DNA of 64,000 bases from NCBI GenBank assembly GCA_030789695.1, contig CM061132.1:26631858-26695857 (forward strand), written 5' to 3'. Origin of the DNA: Scilla litardierei (taxonomy: Eukaryota; Streptophyta; Magnoliopsida; Asparagales; Asparagaceae). This document shows positions 46,987-56,666 of the stretch, piece after piece; positions within the stretch are counted from its first letter, which is position 1; the number at the start of each line of letters is the position of its first letter. The translations under genes were made by a program, and so were the position numbers. The notes below the pieces were generated by a model, which did no database searches, was not told the origin of the DNA, and saw nothing but the letters and a program-made list of their open reading frames with translations.

Positions 46987-47748
46987 GTGCTGAAGAGGAG
47001 TACCGCCTATCACCCTCAGACCGACGGGCAGACGGAGGTAGTGAACCGCAGCATAGAGACGTACCTGCGGTGCTTTGCGTCAGAGACACCGCGACAGTGG
47101 TATCGGTGGTTGGCCTGGGCGGAGTATTGGTACAATACTTTGTACCATTCAGCAGCAGGGACGACACCCTTTCGGGTGTTATATGGGAGGGACCCACCAG
47201 AGCTACTTCGATTCAGGGAGAGACAGACACCGGTCTCCCAGGTAGAGGACTACATGAGGGAGCGGGAGAGTATTATGGAGGAGCTGAAGAAGCATCTATT
47301 ACGGGCTCAGCAGGTGATGAAGACCAGGGCGGATGGCCATAGGCGAGATGTGCACTTCCAGGAGGGCGACATGGTCTATCTGAAGCTGAGACCTTACAGA
47401 CAGAGATCGTTAGCAAGGAGGCGGAACGAGAAGCTGTCAGCGAGATTCTATGGGCCGTTTGAGATTTCGGCCAAGATCGGCCAGGTGGCCTACAGGTTGA
47501 GGCTACCATCGACATCGACGATACACCCCGTCTTTCATGTGTCGCAGCTTCGACGAGCTATAGGGGAGCAGACGGTGTCCTCTACTCTACCGCCCACACT
47601 TACTGAGGAGATGGAGGTGATGCTGGAGCCACTGGAGGTTCGAGCCGTTCGTCAGGGGCCGCGCGGACAGAGGGAGGTGCTGATACACTGGGCGGGGCTG
47701 CCGGACTGCGATGCGACGTGGGAGGCTTATCAAGTGATCCAGGAGTAA
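46987..47748 (+). CDS. pol: Integrase C-terminal part with chromodomain
   Basis: Same frame as the preceding segment, after the TAG. The third catalytic residue lies in HPQTDGQTEVVNR. A GPY/F-type region follows (ARFYGPFEISAKIGQVAYRL; IHPVFHVSQLR). The C-terminus reads VLIHWAGLPDCDATWEAY, a chromodomain of the type in plant chromoviruses, which in relatives guides integration to marked chromatin. It ends 48 bp before the 3' LTR. Confidence 0.93.
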   Translation: MLKRSTAYHPQTDGQTEVVNRSIETYLRCFASETPRQWYRWLAWAEYWYNTLYHSAAGTTPFRVLYGRDPPELLRFRERQTPVSQVEDYMRERESIMEELKKHLLRAQQVMKTRADGHRRDVHFQEGDMVYLKLRPYRQRSLARRRNEKLSARFYGPFEISAKIGQVAYRLRLPSTSTIHPVFHVSQLRRAIGEQTVSSTLPPTLTEEMEVMLEPLEVRAVRQGPRGQREVLIHWAGLPDCDATWEAYQVIQE

Positions 47749-47763
47749 TTCCCTGACTTCCAC

Positions 47764-47796
47764 CTTGAGGACAAGGTGGCTCTTTTAGGGGGGTAT
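47764..47796 (+). other. Polypurine tract region of young chromovirus
   Basis: CTTGAGGACAAGGTGGCTC then TTTTAGGGGGGTAT directly before the 3' LTR; the G-run primes plus-strand DNA synthesis. Confidence 0.8.
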
Positions 47797-48216
47797 TGAT
47801 GCGGATCCGGATCCGCATCCCTCAGGGGCCGGCGGCTACATGGGTGGGACCCACCCACCCCTCGTGACTTACGTGCGACGTAGGAGGCGGGGTACCACGT
47901 AGGTGGAGGTTAGGTTAGGGGTATTCTAGTCTTTTCAGACTAGATTAGTAAATCCCCTATTTTCTATTTATTAGGGCTAGCCGTCTTTTATTTTTTTATG
48001 CTTATTTTGTGAAGAACAATTGTAGGCATCTCTTGTGAAGGTTTTAGGCTTTGTTCCTTGCAACAAAGCTAGGAGAGCGAGTCTCCTCTCGAAAGAGGCT
48101 CATTTATCCATCTTTATATTAGTTCTTCGCAAATTATAAGATCCAAAAATCCTCTTTTAGAATTTTTCCACCTTTAAATTCTGAAATTAATTGATACGAA
48201 ACCCTAGTTCGTATCA
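47797..48216 (+). repeat. 3' LTR of young chromovirus
   Basis: Matches the 5' LTR at all but about 7 positions and one single-base indel. Confidence 0.97.
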
Positions 48217-48221
48217 CATAA

Positions 48222-48670
48222 CCATATGATAACTCTTGTTGGGTCGTTCAGTGAACTCATTCTCCAATGAGCACATGTGTCTCGTCTTCGACTTCGCCAA
48301 GTCAAACGATCATGAGATCATCGTAACCGCTACACGGTGAAGACTAAGACACAATGGTTTATCCGATGTTTTGATATCCTTTTCTCGAAACATCTACGAC
48401 CACAAACCTTTTTAGACTTATGCTACTAACGGTCAAGCACTTCTCCATGATCGAGATTCTCATCTCGATACATGTTTGACCTTGCATTAAGTCTCAGGAA
48501 TTTACCTAAGTTTCTAATGATTACAACAGTTCTATTAACTTAGATAAACACTTACCAAACAGCTTACTGTTATTTTGAACAAGATGTCTGTATAGATACA
48601 CATGGATGAATTTGCCTTGAGGGCATACCCATCTCTCAACAGTTTTCACTGATAACTAGCAGAACTTGCA
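48222..48670 (-). mobile_element. Internal region of copia-type element, right part
   Basis: Resumes the sequence broken at 41939 (CAATCATAA then CCATATGATAACTC). Noncoding. It ends about 48670, where an unrelated fragment starts; no 5' LTR is found. Confidence 0.5.
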
Positions 48671-49108
48671 TCACATGTGAAAATAGGCACGTCTCGGGGA
48701 AGTTGGGTGTGGCAGTTGAAAAATACTACGAACTCTAATATGTAACATGATGCAGATTGGTAGAAGCACGTCTTCTGAAAGTTTCTCCCAATTCAAAAAG
48801 ACAAACATATTCAGCACATGTTTGTTGGTTAGGGGAGGATGATCTGCGATAACAAATTGGATATGATTAACCAGATTCAGTGGTGCTTCTATCTGTAGTT
48901 CTGACGTGCGTTCAACAGGTAGCTCTAGATATGGCTCAGGCTCCAATCTTGGACCAAGTTCTAGCTCTGCCTCTGACTCGGGTTTGAGCTCTTGCTGTGA
49001 CTCTAATACTGAGACAGGCTCCAGGCCATGCTTAGGCTTTAATTCAGGCTCAGGCAGAAGCATTGTTTCGTGAAACATTAAATGAAAAATCAGCTGAATC
49101 CGATCCAT
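48671..49108 (-). CDS. Glu/Pro-repeat ORF, copy related to 19049-19532
   Basis: An open frame of 145 codons with no recognised domain. It begins MDRIQLIFHLMFHETMLLPE, followed by a Glu-Pro-Lys repeat (PEPELKPKHGLEP; ESEAELELGPRLEPEPYLEL) and then HIQFVIADHPPLTNKHVLNM. The last block is conserved in the decayed copy beside the LTR at 19048, though stops fill that copy. It may be an LTR-element ORF or a host gene fragment captured by that element. Upstream on the minus strand (around 49310) a possible splice donor CCAG|GTCAG occurs, so it may have been an exon. Confidence 0.4.
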   Translation of the reverse strand: MDRIQLIFHLMFHETMLLPEPELKPKHGLEPVSVLESQQELKPESEAELELGPRLEPEPYLELPVERTSELQIEAPLNLVNHIQFVIADHPPLTNKHVLNMFVFLNWEKLSEDVLLPICIMLHIRVRSIFQLPHPTSPRRAYFHM

Positions 49109-50073
49109 TGTAGATGTAAGCAGGGTTAAAACATGTGCAAAAAAGCTGCATTGTGTGCTAATCTGACAAAAAACTCAAAGAATATAACACCAACTTTCGA
49201 AACAAAAAAAGAGAAGGAAAATGTTCAAAACTATCACCTATGACCTCAAAAAGACGAATCAAAAACAAAATATAGGGAAGAAACATGATGATAGATAGAA
49301 GAAGGCTGACCTGGCAATCTACACTGCTGCTGGGATCCGCATGTTGCTCATGTGGAACCCACTAGTGATTCAGGGCCTGCTGTTCGATGGCTCTGTTTAG
49401 GATTTGGAAGGGTGACTTTTGACACATATATAGACTAAATTCGGAAGAAATTGTATCATTGAATGAGATTCAAGTAGTACCGGTAAGAAACTATCCTAAA
49501 TGAGTAATTTCTAAGCCTGATCCTTGTCCTATTAGAACTAAAAGAATTTTATGTTTGGATTGAGATGAATTAACCTGTATTACTTTTATGACAATACAGT
49601 TTGTTGTTAGTTGTTAAATATCGCTACCCAAAACAAGGAAAAAAATCTGAACAAGATAGACAAAGGAACAAAGCAAAACAACTGGTAAGATACTCAAACT
49701 TGTAAGCGTATGAAGGTGGACGGGAGCTTGAATGTTCATTTAGGACATGATGTTGTTATCTTTTTTCCACCAACCATATTCTCCCAACCAGACAATGGAA
49801 AAGTTGGACTTCCATTATTATGTTGGAAGGAGCCCATTTTTTGAAACAAACATGAATCTATACTTAGGAAGGAGGTTGACATGTATTTCGAACCAAATGG
49901 GCCCTAAGAGTAATTTGTCCTGCAATAGAATCTTGGTATTCTTATAATACAATCCGTCAGTGATGCCTTATTTTCTTATGGTTCTTTTAAGTTATTTCCA
50001 ACCCACGTAGGATTGACTTTAGGTTTGGCAGTTGACTATGAAATCTTAGTTCTTTGATGAAACTTTCTAGATT
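49109..50073. other. AT-rich intron sequence, nothing recognised
   Basis: No coding region with support. Short frames such as 49747-49947 have no recognisable content. Confidence 0.4.
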
Positions 50074-50089
50074 TTGAATAGTGTACTCC

Positions 50090-50440
50090 AACATGTATCT
50101 GATTGCGGAAATTATTTAGCAGTAGTTAAAAAAGCAGAGAAAATCTGGGGGGCAAACCCAAATCCCAACGAGAACACTTCTAGATTTTGGACCATGGAAC
50201 CAATTTCCTCGGGCTTCAGCCAAAGTCTGCACAAGGTAAGAAAGTTTCTTGATCCCATTTTGTTCATTCGGTTTGAGAAATGACCAAAAGAAAGAGAACG
50301 GCAGGATGTTATATTGCCATGGACATGACATATGCTGAAGCTGCTTCCCTCGTTGCCAAATTTCTCATCGCAGTTCTCTATGATTCTGCCAACCAAAACC
50401 ATGTTGGCACTGTTCTGATCAGAAAAAGATTTGCGTGATG
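50090..50440 (+). other. Exon-like segment of unknown origin
   Basis: A plus-strand frame reads CGNYLAVVKKAEKIWGANP then RFWTMEPISSGFSQSLHK and meets a good donor (CACAAG|GTAAGAAAG) near 50236. A second frame at 50329-50440 reads MTYAEAASLVAKFLIAVLYD and SANQNHVGTVLIRK. Both look like real protein but I do not recognise the family. They could be a gene fragment moved into the PELOTA intron or a nested gene. Confidence 0.35.
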
Positions 50441-50457
50441 CAGTTATTAGGGAATAT

Positions 50458-52469
50458 CAGTGTAGTTAAGGCGCACCAAGGCGCACGCCTGAGGCGCACC
50501 AAGGCGCGAGGCGCACCTAGAGGGCCTCGCCCAAGGCCAAGGCTCCACTCAAGGCTAGGGCGACCCAGGCGAGCCAAGGCACACGCCTTGGACCCAAGGC
50601 GAGGCGACCCAAGACGCACGCTTTTTGCCCAGGCGCAGAAATGGAATTTTTTCCCCAAAAACCGGTTTTATTTCTTTATTTCTCTAAATTTATTTTATTT
50701 GGGCTGACCCACATACCTCTTTAACACCTCTTTAACTTAAATAAGAGTCAACTCTCTGGAGGATCCCAAAAGTCACAACCCTAAAAAAAATCGACGATCT
50801 CTCTTTCCCTCTCTTTCCAGCAAAAAAACCTCATCTCTCCTCCTGAGCGCCTCCCCATCTCTCCGACAGACTTTCGCCACAAAAATCAGCCAACCGCCGG
50901 CGTCTCTGCCCCTCCGAAACCCCGCCACCCCCCCTCTCGTAACCCCAGGCCTCCCATCGAAACCGTTCGACGTGACCTTACTCCACCTCCCTCAGCCCCG
51001 ACTCCGACTCACCGTCGCAGTCTCCCCCACAAACCTGCGGCCTGTCTCGACTCCCCCGTCCGACGCCAAACTAGGTCTCCGGGCGCTTCTTCATCATCGT
51101 CTCAGATCCCCGCCTCCTCTCCTGCACGTCACAGGTGAGTCTCTCTCTCTCCTCAATGTTTTTTTTCCGTTCATTTTTTTCCGTTCAGTTCTTCGTACGT
51201 TCATCGTTACTTCATTCTTCGTTCTATTTAATTCTTTTGAATCAAATTAATTTGATTTTCATAGAAACATGCTTGTTTGTGGTTCAAAATGGCACCTTGA
51301 TTTGACGCGTCAATCTGAGAGAGGTTTATGTGCTGCCAACAGATTCAGCAATCGTTCAGAAAGTTACTCAGAGACTAAGTTATTCTTAATTTGGGAGTGA
51401 AACTTCTAAATGAGGTTGTGCTCAAAAAAATTATTTAAACGAGTTAATAAATATGGATAGGAAAGACCATCAACCTCATTGAAGATCATTCAACCACAAG
51501 TTCACTAAAACCTTAAAAGCATTGGACTAACCTACTGTGCTTAACTGCCCATCTATATGCATCTAACTCAATTATCCCTATGTCGTGTAACTGTGATGTG
51601 GGGGTAAAAACGATCAGCAACAGTTCATTCATTCAACTGACATAGAGCCCAAGGAGATGTGTACATTCAAACCCCCTCAATTATCAACTGCATGACTGCA
51701 TATTTCTGGGAATATTCTCAATGCTTCTTCCTCTATTGCTTCTAAAGCATTCTAGTCAGTGCTTAATAGCAATCAACTTTATTCTTGCAGCTCCTTTGAA
51801 TCATCATCCTTTGATTTGGATGTAGTAGCTTTCCATTTTTGGAGACACGGACTACTTAGAACGTCTCTGGAACAAACATTGAAATTATAGTGAAATACTA
51901 TAGTGGTTCAAAAGTTTAACAGTAAGGTATTATGCGAATTATGCAACATTTTTCAGTCTGTCAAAGAACTTGGTTCCTACATGCATTGAACACAACACAC
52001 CCCCTCTAATAAGAGCTCTGGAGAGTAAGAAGCAGCACTGGCAGACGATGATGCAGACGCAATTGATGATGATGATGAGAGTCTTGAGGATGAGACCGAC
52101 GTTCATGATGCATATGATTGATCTTTCTTTATTGCTAGATGGATCGTGGTCGATGGACAGATCAGTATATTATTGTTTTTCTATTTTGGATATCGGTTAC
52201 GGATATCGTACTATGGATTATTGATTTTTGACTTGGTAAACTCATTATGATATATGATATGTGATGTTATATTTTGATGTTTTAATCATGATTAATTCTA
52301 GTTCCTATGCAAATTTATTTCTGAAATATCACACCTCTTCGGGGTTAAATATCCAATTTTTATACACTGTGCGCCTTTTCAAAAAAGCCCGCGCCTTAAG
52401 TGCGCCTTGCGCCTCAGGCTCCAAAGGACCTGTGCGCCTTGCCTTGCGCCTTTCGCCTTGACTACACTG
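50458..52469 (+). mobile_element. hAT transposon, internally deleted (hAT-3, 2.0 kb)
   Basis: A perfect 8-bp target duplication GGGAATAT (50450-50457; 52470-52477). Ends are CAGTGTAGTTAAGGCGC and the complement CAGTGTAGTCAAGGCGA. Subterminal blocks are rich in AAGGCGCA/TGCGCCTT words, probable transposase binding sites. Inside, 50760-51140 looks like a C/T-rich 5' untranslated exon ending at a donor CACAG|GTGAGT. Near 52036-52122 a frame ends in an Asp/Glu-rich tail (ALADDDADAIDDDDESLEDE) and a TGA, like the acidic C-terminus of plant hAT transposases. The transposase core is missing, so it is a deletion derivative of an autonomous element. Confidence 0.9.
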
Positions 52470-52779
52470 GGGAATATAGTTTTTTTTTCAGTTTTAGAGG
52501 AGTGGCTAGGCTTTGAACTTGATTTCCCGCTATCTGATATTTTCATACACTGCTAGGTTTGAACTTGATTGCCTGCTGTCTGATATTTTCATGACCTGCT
52601 AATTGATAATTTTGTAATAAATGTATAAAAAGCTGCATTCCAGTTATTGTTGTCTGGTTCTTTATTGTTGGCTTGATAGTCTTGTTCTTATTATGAATAT
52701 TTGTGCTTTAAATGTCAGATCATAAAGTGTCGTTTTTAATGAACATATATCTTACGATTTAAAGTTTAATATGTTGAAG

Positions 52780-52886
52780 GATCAATTCCGTGATTATATG
52801 CTATTGGAAGCAGAACGGAGACAGTTGCGACCAATCATTGAAAATAAATCACGTCTCATCCTTGCACATTCAACATCTGGATACAC
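52780..52886 (+). CDS. PELO: PELOTA, internal exon D after the giant intron
   Basis: 107 bp from the acceptor TTGAAG to the donor GTGAGC encode [15 protein letters not shown] then [20 protein letters not shown], with two bases left over (phase 2). This continues exactly the ASPGFTK end of the exon at 9610-9678; in PELOTA proteins these segments are adjacent (ASPGFTKDQF). No stop or frameshift. The acceptor has a poor pyrimidine tract, so splicing may be inefficient. Expected next residues are (K)HSLREVLDAP, which I cannot find clearly. Confidence 0.92.
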
Positions 52887-53083
52887 GTGAGCTATCTACC
52901 AATATTTAGCAGGAATCTACTTTTGTTGTATCTGGCGTAGAAATATCATCTTAATGATTTTTTCACCTCTAATTAAATGTAGTCTTGATACTCCCCGTCA
53001 TGCATCATTAGCAGAAGATTTTACAGTGAACTAGTGGAAACTAATCTGTCATAATCTGGAATTGCATGCTATATTATATGCAG

Positions 53084-53109
53084 CATGGTGTTTGGAGGTC
53101 TTTATGTTG
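53084..53109 (+). pseudogene. PELO: Possible decayed PELOTA exon E
   Basis: Lies between a good acceptor (ATATGCAG) and donor (GTAAGC). The 26 bases CATGGTGTTTGGAGGTCTTT.. resemble the coding sequence expected for HSLREVLD only if two bases are lost. In the frame set by exon D it reads MVFGGLYV, not PELOTA. If real, the gene is broken here; otherwise the true exon lies beyond and this is chance. Confidence 0.25.
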
Positions 53110-53592
53110 GTAAGCATGAGACGGCTTTTACTATTCCATCATTGAATTTATCTTTTCTTGTTCTACTAAAGTTGGAAGCCTACCAGAATAGCATGTCTGT
53201 TTATTCTTGAGTTTTTGTTTTAATGAACATCGTAATCAACTGAAAAGAAAAATAATGTTTTTTCTTTTTATTTTTTTGTTTGTGTGCTTTGTTTTGTTTC
53301 ATTTTGTTTCTCATGGTATTGCATGGTTGGGTATAGGTTATGGTCCAAGTGTTAGATTAATGTTCTAGGTTTATGTGTAGGGTACAATATGGTTTTTTAG
53401 TCTTTGTAATTTCCTATTTTCTAATTAGCCTCTCCCATTTCACCAGCAATACATGGTGCTGCTGGGATCTAGATGTATCAATTTAGATACGAGCTTCATA
53501 TTCTACATATATTGCGGATAAATCTGCAAGCTTCATGATTGAAGGAAAAAAGAAGAAACTTTGTAGGTTTATATTTTGTAATTTAAGTGAAG
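53110..53592. other. Intron or intergenic sequence, nothing recognised
   Basis: T-rich sequence with no feature. Confidence 0.4.
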
Positions 53593-54073
53593 ATGGTAAA
53601 TAGCAGCAGTAACCATTAGACTTTATAGGCACACTGACTGGATTCCTTTTATCAATTTCTTTCCCAAATCTTCAAATTCTGCCATCACAAACTTTACTAC
53701 TATCGGTTCAGCATTGTCCCACAAGGCTGAAGTAGTCTTAAATATGATACAAAATTCAAGTTGACCCAAATGCTGCTGCACTTCTTCCCATGTTTCTGGT
53801 TGTTTCCTTTGATGTTTCCCTGATTAAACTAGATGTTACCAAAGAACATGCATAGCACTAAATAGGGAGCCACCAAAGGTAAATAGAAGCAGTATCCATT
53901 AGACTTTGTAGGCACACTGACTGAATTCCTTTTATCAATTTCTTTCCCAAGCCTTCAAACTTTTCCAGCACAAATCTATTATCTTCGGTTCAGCATCACC
54001 CCACAAGGTTGAAATATGCTTAAATATGATATAAAATTCAAGTTGACCCAAATGCTGCTGCACTTCTTCCCAC
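53593..54073 (-). repeat. Duplicated coding-like segment (two copies of about 197 bp)
   Basis: Copies at 53593-53790 and 53878-54073 share GGTAAATAG.AGCAGTA.CCATTAGACTTT through to AATGCTGCTGCACTTCTTCCCA, with roughly 12% change. On the minus strand copy 1 reads WEEVQQHLGQLEFCIIFKTT then LWDNAEPIVVKFVMAEFEDL without a stop for 55 codons; copy 2 keeps the first 35 codons. I do not recognise the protein. It looks like an exon of a gene fragment duplicated locally. The psbA insert abuts copy 2. Confidence 0.65.
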
Positions 54074-54725
54074 GTCGAATACACCAGCTACGTCTAACAT
54101 GTGAAATGGTTGCATAAGGATGTTGTTTTTGCCTGGAATACACTCACGAAGGTGAAGATACCAGGAATAGCATCAGAGAAATTTCTTTGACCAGTATCAT
54201 TCATCAAGAAAACAACAGAAAACAACAGTAGCAGCTGCAACAGGAGCTGAATATGCAACATCAATCCAAGGATACATTTCCATACAGAAAGTTAGTTCCC
54301 ATTCACGATTCATGTAACAAACTACACCAAGCGAGAAGTATAGAACAATTAACTCATAAGGATTGTCATTATATAACCACTCGTCAACGAATGCTACTTC
54401 TCATATAGGGTAAAATGCAAACCTATATCAACAGAAGTATGAATAATGACACCGGATATAATATTATTTCTATGAAATAAAGACCCAGAAACATGTTCAC
54501 GAGTACCATTAATATCTACTAGAGCAGCATCAATGAAGGTAATAATAAATACATATGTTACAATCAGTAATGTAGGGTTCATCAAAGCCATCCAATGTAA
54601 AGACGGGTTTTGGTGCTGTTCAGTTACAGAAGTGACCTCACAAGCTTGTTCTTTCATGTCTCTCTAAAATAGTCATGATAAAGTCTGGTTTATTCAATTT
54701 TCAAGGACTCCCAAGCACACATATT
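54074..54725 (-). pseudogene. psbA: Nuclear copy of plastid psbA (5' region and first about 225 codons)
   Basis: On the minus strand the 5' leader GTGTGCTTGGGAGTCCTTGA and the start ATGACTATTTTAGAGAGAC are followed by decayed D1 protein sequence: MNPTLLIVTYVFIITFIDAA, VDINGTREHVSGSL, NNIISGVIIHTS, then in other frames [17 protein letters not shown] and [16 protein letters not shown] and NNILMQPFHML. D1 is the photosystem II reaction-centre protein, encoded in the plastid. Frameshifts, stops and many substitutions show an old nuclear plastid insertion. The rest of psbA is absent. Confidence 0.93.
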
Positions 54726-55029
54726 AACTATAACTAGAATTAAATCGTCTACACTAACAATCCACTCCTCTCCCCCAAAAATAGATTTGAGTTGATAACC
54801 AAAAATAACACTTGGGCTAAGGGTCTAGTTTGTAATTTTTCTTACATCTCCACCCGGGTTTGATATCATATATGCTCACAAAATATAGAGCCTTGAGTAT
54901 TAGATGAAAAGCACATATACCTAACAAAATTAAGTGAATACTTAAAATTATAGTCATTTTATTTCTATCTTTCTACACATAATCAAAGAATGGAAAAGAT
55001 TCTTCAAGAGTCTCAGGTCCAAGAAGCGC
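54726..55029. other. AT-rich sequence beside the plastid insert
   Basis: May include a little more decayed plastid spacer upstream of psbA, but I cannot show it. Confidence 0.3.
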
Positions 55030-55539
55030 ATGATAAATACTGTCAAAACCTAAGACTACAGAGGAAATTAAGTGAAGTACTCCAGAGACATTATAAGTAC
55101 AGTTTGGGTATTCTGTAAGCAGAGTTGTTCCATATATATTGGAGGAAGGTGGTTGTATTAACTAACATTCATTGCATATTTTAAAGCTTTCCTTAAGTAA
55201 TTTTAAGCTTTCATTTCTCTCTAATAAAGATTTCTCTCTTGGCCAAACACATTTTCATTTTACAAAGCGTTTAAGCATAATTGATTTGTCCTCCTTGATT
55301 TGTGATTCTCTCAAGCTTTCATTTTGATTGTATTGAGATCGCAATCAAGTTCTCTTTTGATCTCTTTGGTTTAAGTTCTCATTTTACTTGAGATCAAAAA
55401 TATTTTTCCATAGTACTTAAAGAGCTTCAATTTTCATTGGTTATAAGAAAAGGTGTAATCACTTCTTCATCTTTAGCTATAGGAAAGGGTGTATCAACTT
55501 CTTTATCTTGAAGAAAAAGGTTTCTAAAACACACATAGG

Positions 55540-56666
55540 CAAGGTTTTAGGTCTCGGTTTCGGTCTGGGTATCGTTCTTCCTAAAATTTAGGTTTTGGTA
55601 TCGGTATCGTCCGTTTCGGCGGGTTCGAAAGCAAGTTTCGGTTTCGTCCGTATCGCTAGTTTCAGCAGTTTCGTTTCGAGTATCGGTTTCGGTTTCGGAG
55701 ATACTTTAAATATGTATATACTATATACACACAGTGATGGTTTCAGAGGTTCTTAAATCTAAACAAATCAAATACTATTAAATACTTAACAAAAATACTA
55801 AATACTAAATAGATAAACTAAATTTGAGTTCGTAATCATATCAAATTCTAAATACCTAAAGTTTGGTACTTAAATACTAAATATTAGATAAATGATTAGA
55901 TCATAAAGCTTGCATTGCACACCCACCGTTTTACCTTGCGCACATACCACTTATTTACAAGTTTACCAAAAAATCGCTGGGCGTTGCTTTGCGCACCCAC
56001 CATTTTGCTTTGCGCACATACCATTTATTTACAGGGTTGCCACAAAATATCCGCTTGATATGCGCATCGACTGTTTTAATTTACGCATATACCACTTACA
56101 AGTTTGCCTTTTTAAAGAACACAACATCTCCTGAAAGGCGACTCGGGCCTCTTTCTCTCTCTCTGTGCTCTCTCTCACTGTTACGTTAGATGGTCGAGGC
56201 GCGTTCAGCGAGGCGGGAGGCAGATTCGACGAGACGGCGACACAATGCGGTTAGTTCAATTTTTTCATCATCTTTCTTTTGTCCCTTTTCTTCTTTTTAG
56301 TAATTTTTTCTTGGTTCTGCATCTTCGTCGTCTAATTCTTCATCATTTTAAGCCGAAACCCTAGGGGTTTCTCCTCTCTTTTAACCGAGATTTCTATGCA
56401 ACTTTTTGATTCATGATTTTTTTTGGATTTTTAGAGAATTTTTATTTAATTACACATTCTTCTTCCTCCGTCTTCGACCAATACTGAACGGTATCAGTCA
56501 GTTTCGGCCAGTATTGGTCGGTTTCGGCAGGTATTGGTCGAAACTGACCGATACCGTTCAGTATCGGCCGATACTGAAACTCACCCTTGGTTTTGGTATC
56601 GTCAACTGTCGATACCGATACGATACGACCGATACCTAATGATATCGACTGATACTTCAAATCCTG
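55540..56666. mobile_element. Non-autonomous hAT transposon (hAT-4) in copia LTR
   Basis: Flanking 8-mers CACATAGG (55532-55539) and CACATAAG (56667-56674) differ at one position. The ends CAAGGTTTTAGGTCTCGG and the complement CAGGATTTGAAGTATCAG are imperfect inverted repeats. Interior ends are dense in GGTATCGGT/CGATACCG and TTTCGG words, like hAT-1 and hAT-2. No transposase. It arrived after the copia element. Confidence 0.8.
55912..56110. repeat. Three copies of a 60-70 bp repeat inside hAT-4
   Basis: Units at about 55912-55972, 55983-56045 and 56058-56110 share the pattern GCGCA.CCACC.TTT..CTTGCGCACATACCA, TTATTTACA and GTT.GCC. hAT-1 has a looser version near 1990-2165. Confidence 0.7.

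Larger units (their letters stand above)
41940..48216 (+). mobile_element. Young Ty3 chromovirus (Tekay/Del-like), with disrupted gag-pol
   Basis: LTRs of 421 and 420 bp (41940-42360; 47797-48216) differ by about 7 substitutions and one indel. A perfect target duplication CATAA flanks it (41935-41939; 48217-48221). Domain order is Gag, zinc knuckle, protease, RT, RNase H, integrase, chromodomain, as in plant chromoviruses. Several frameshifts and a nonsense codon break the polyprotein, so this copy cannot move by itself. It inserted into the copia-type element. Confidence 0.95.
9679..52779 (+). other. PELO: Giant PELOTA intron (about 43.1 kb) filled with transposable elements
   Basis: The donor GTTAGT at 9679 and the acceptor ending TTGAAG at 52779 bracket this interval. 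Flanking exons are consecutive in PELOTA proteins and keep phase 0 across the gap. The acceptor has only a weak pyrimidine tract. Inside lie a MULE MITE, two chromoviruses, a Helitron-like element, a nested LTR cluster with an Athila element, a copia-type element and several hATs. The alternative reading is a gene broken by rearrangement or misassembly; intact exons on both sides favour a real intron. Confidence 0.75.

Noticed and set aside
48671..49108. Naming this ORF as a known gene
   Set aside because: The Glu/Pro repeat is low complexity and the conserved block PPLTNKHVLN is not one I can assign.
54074..54725. Functional psbA gene
   Set aside because: Truncated, with frameshifts and many changed codons; surrounded by nuclear repeats, not plastid genes.
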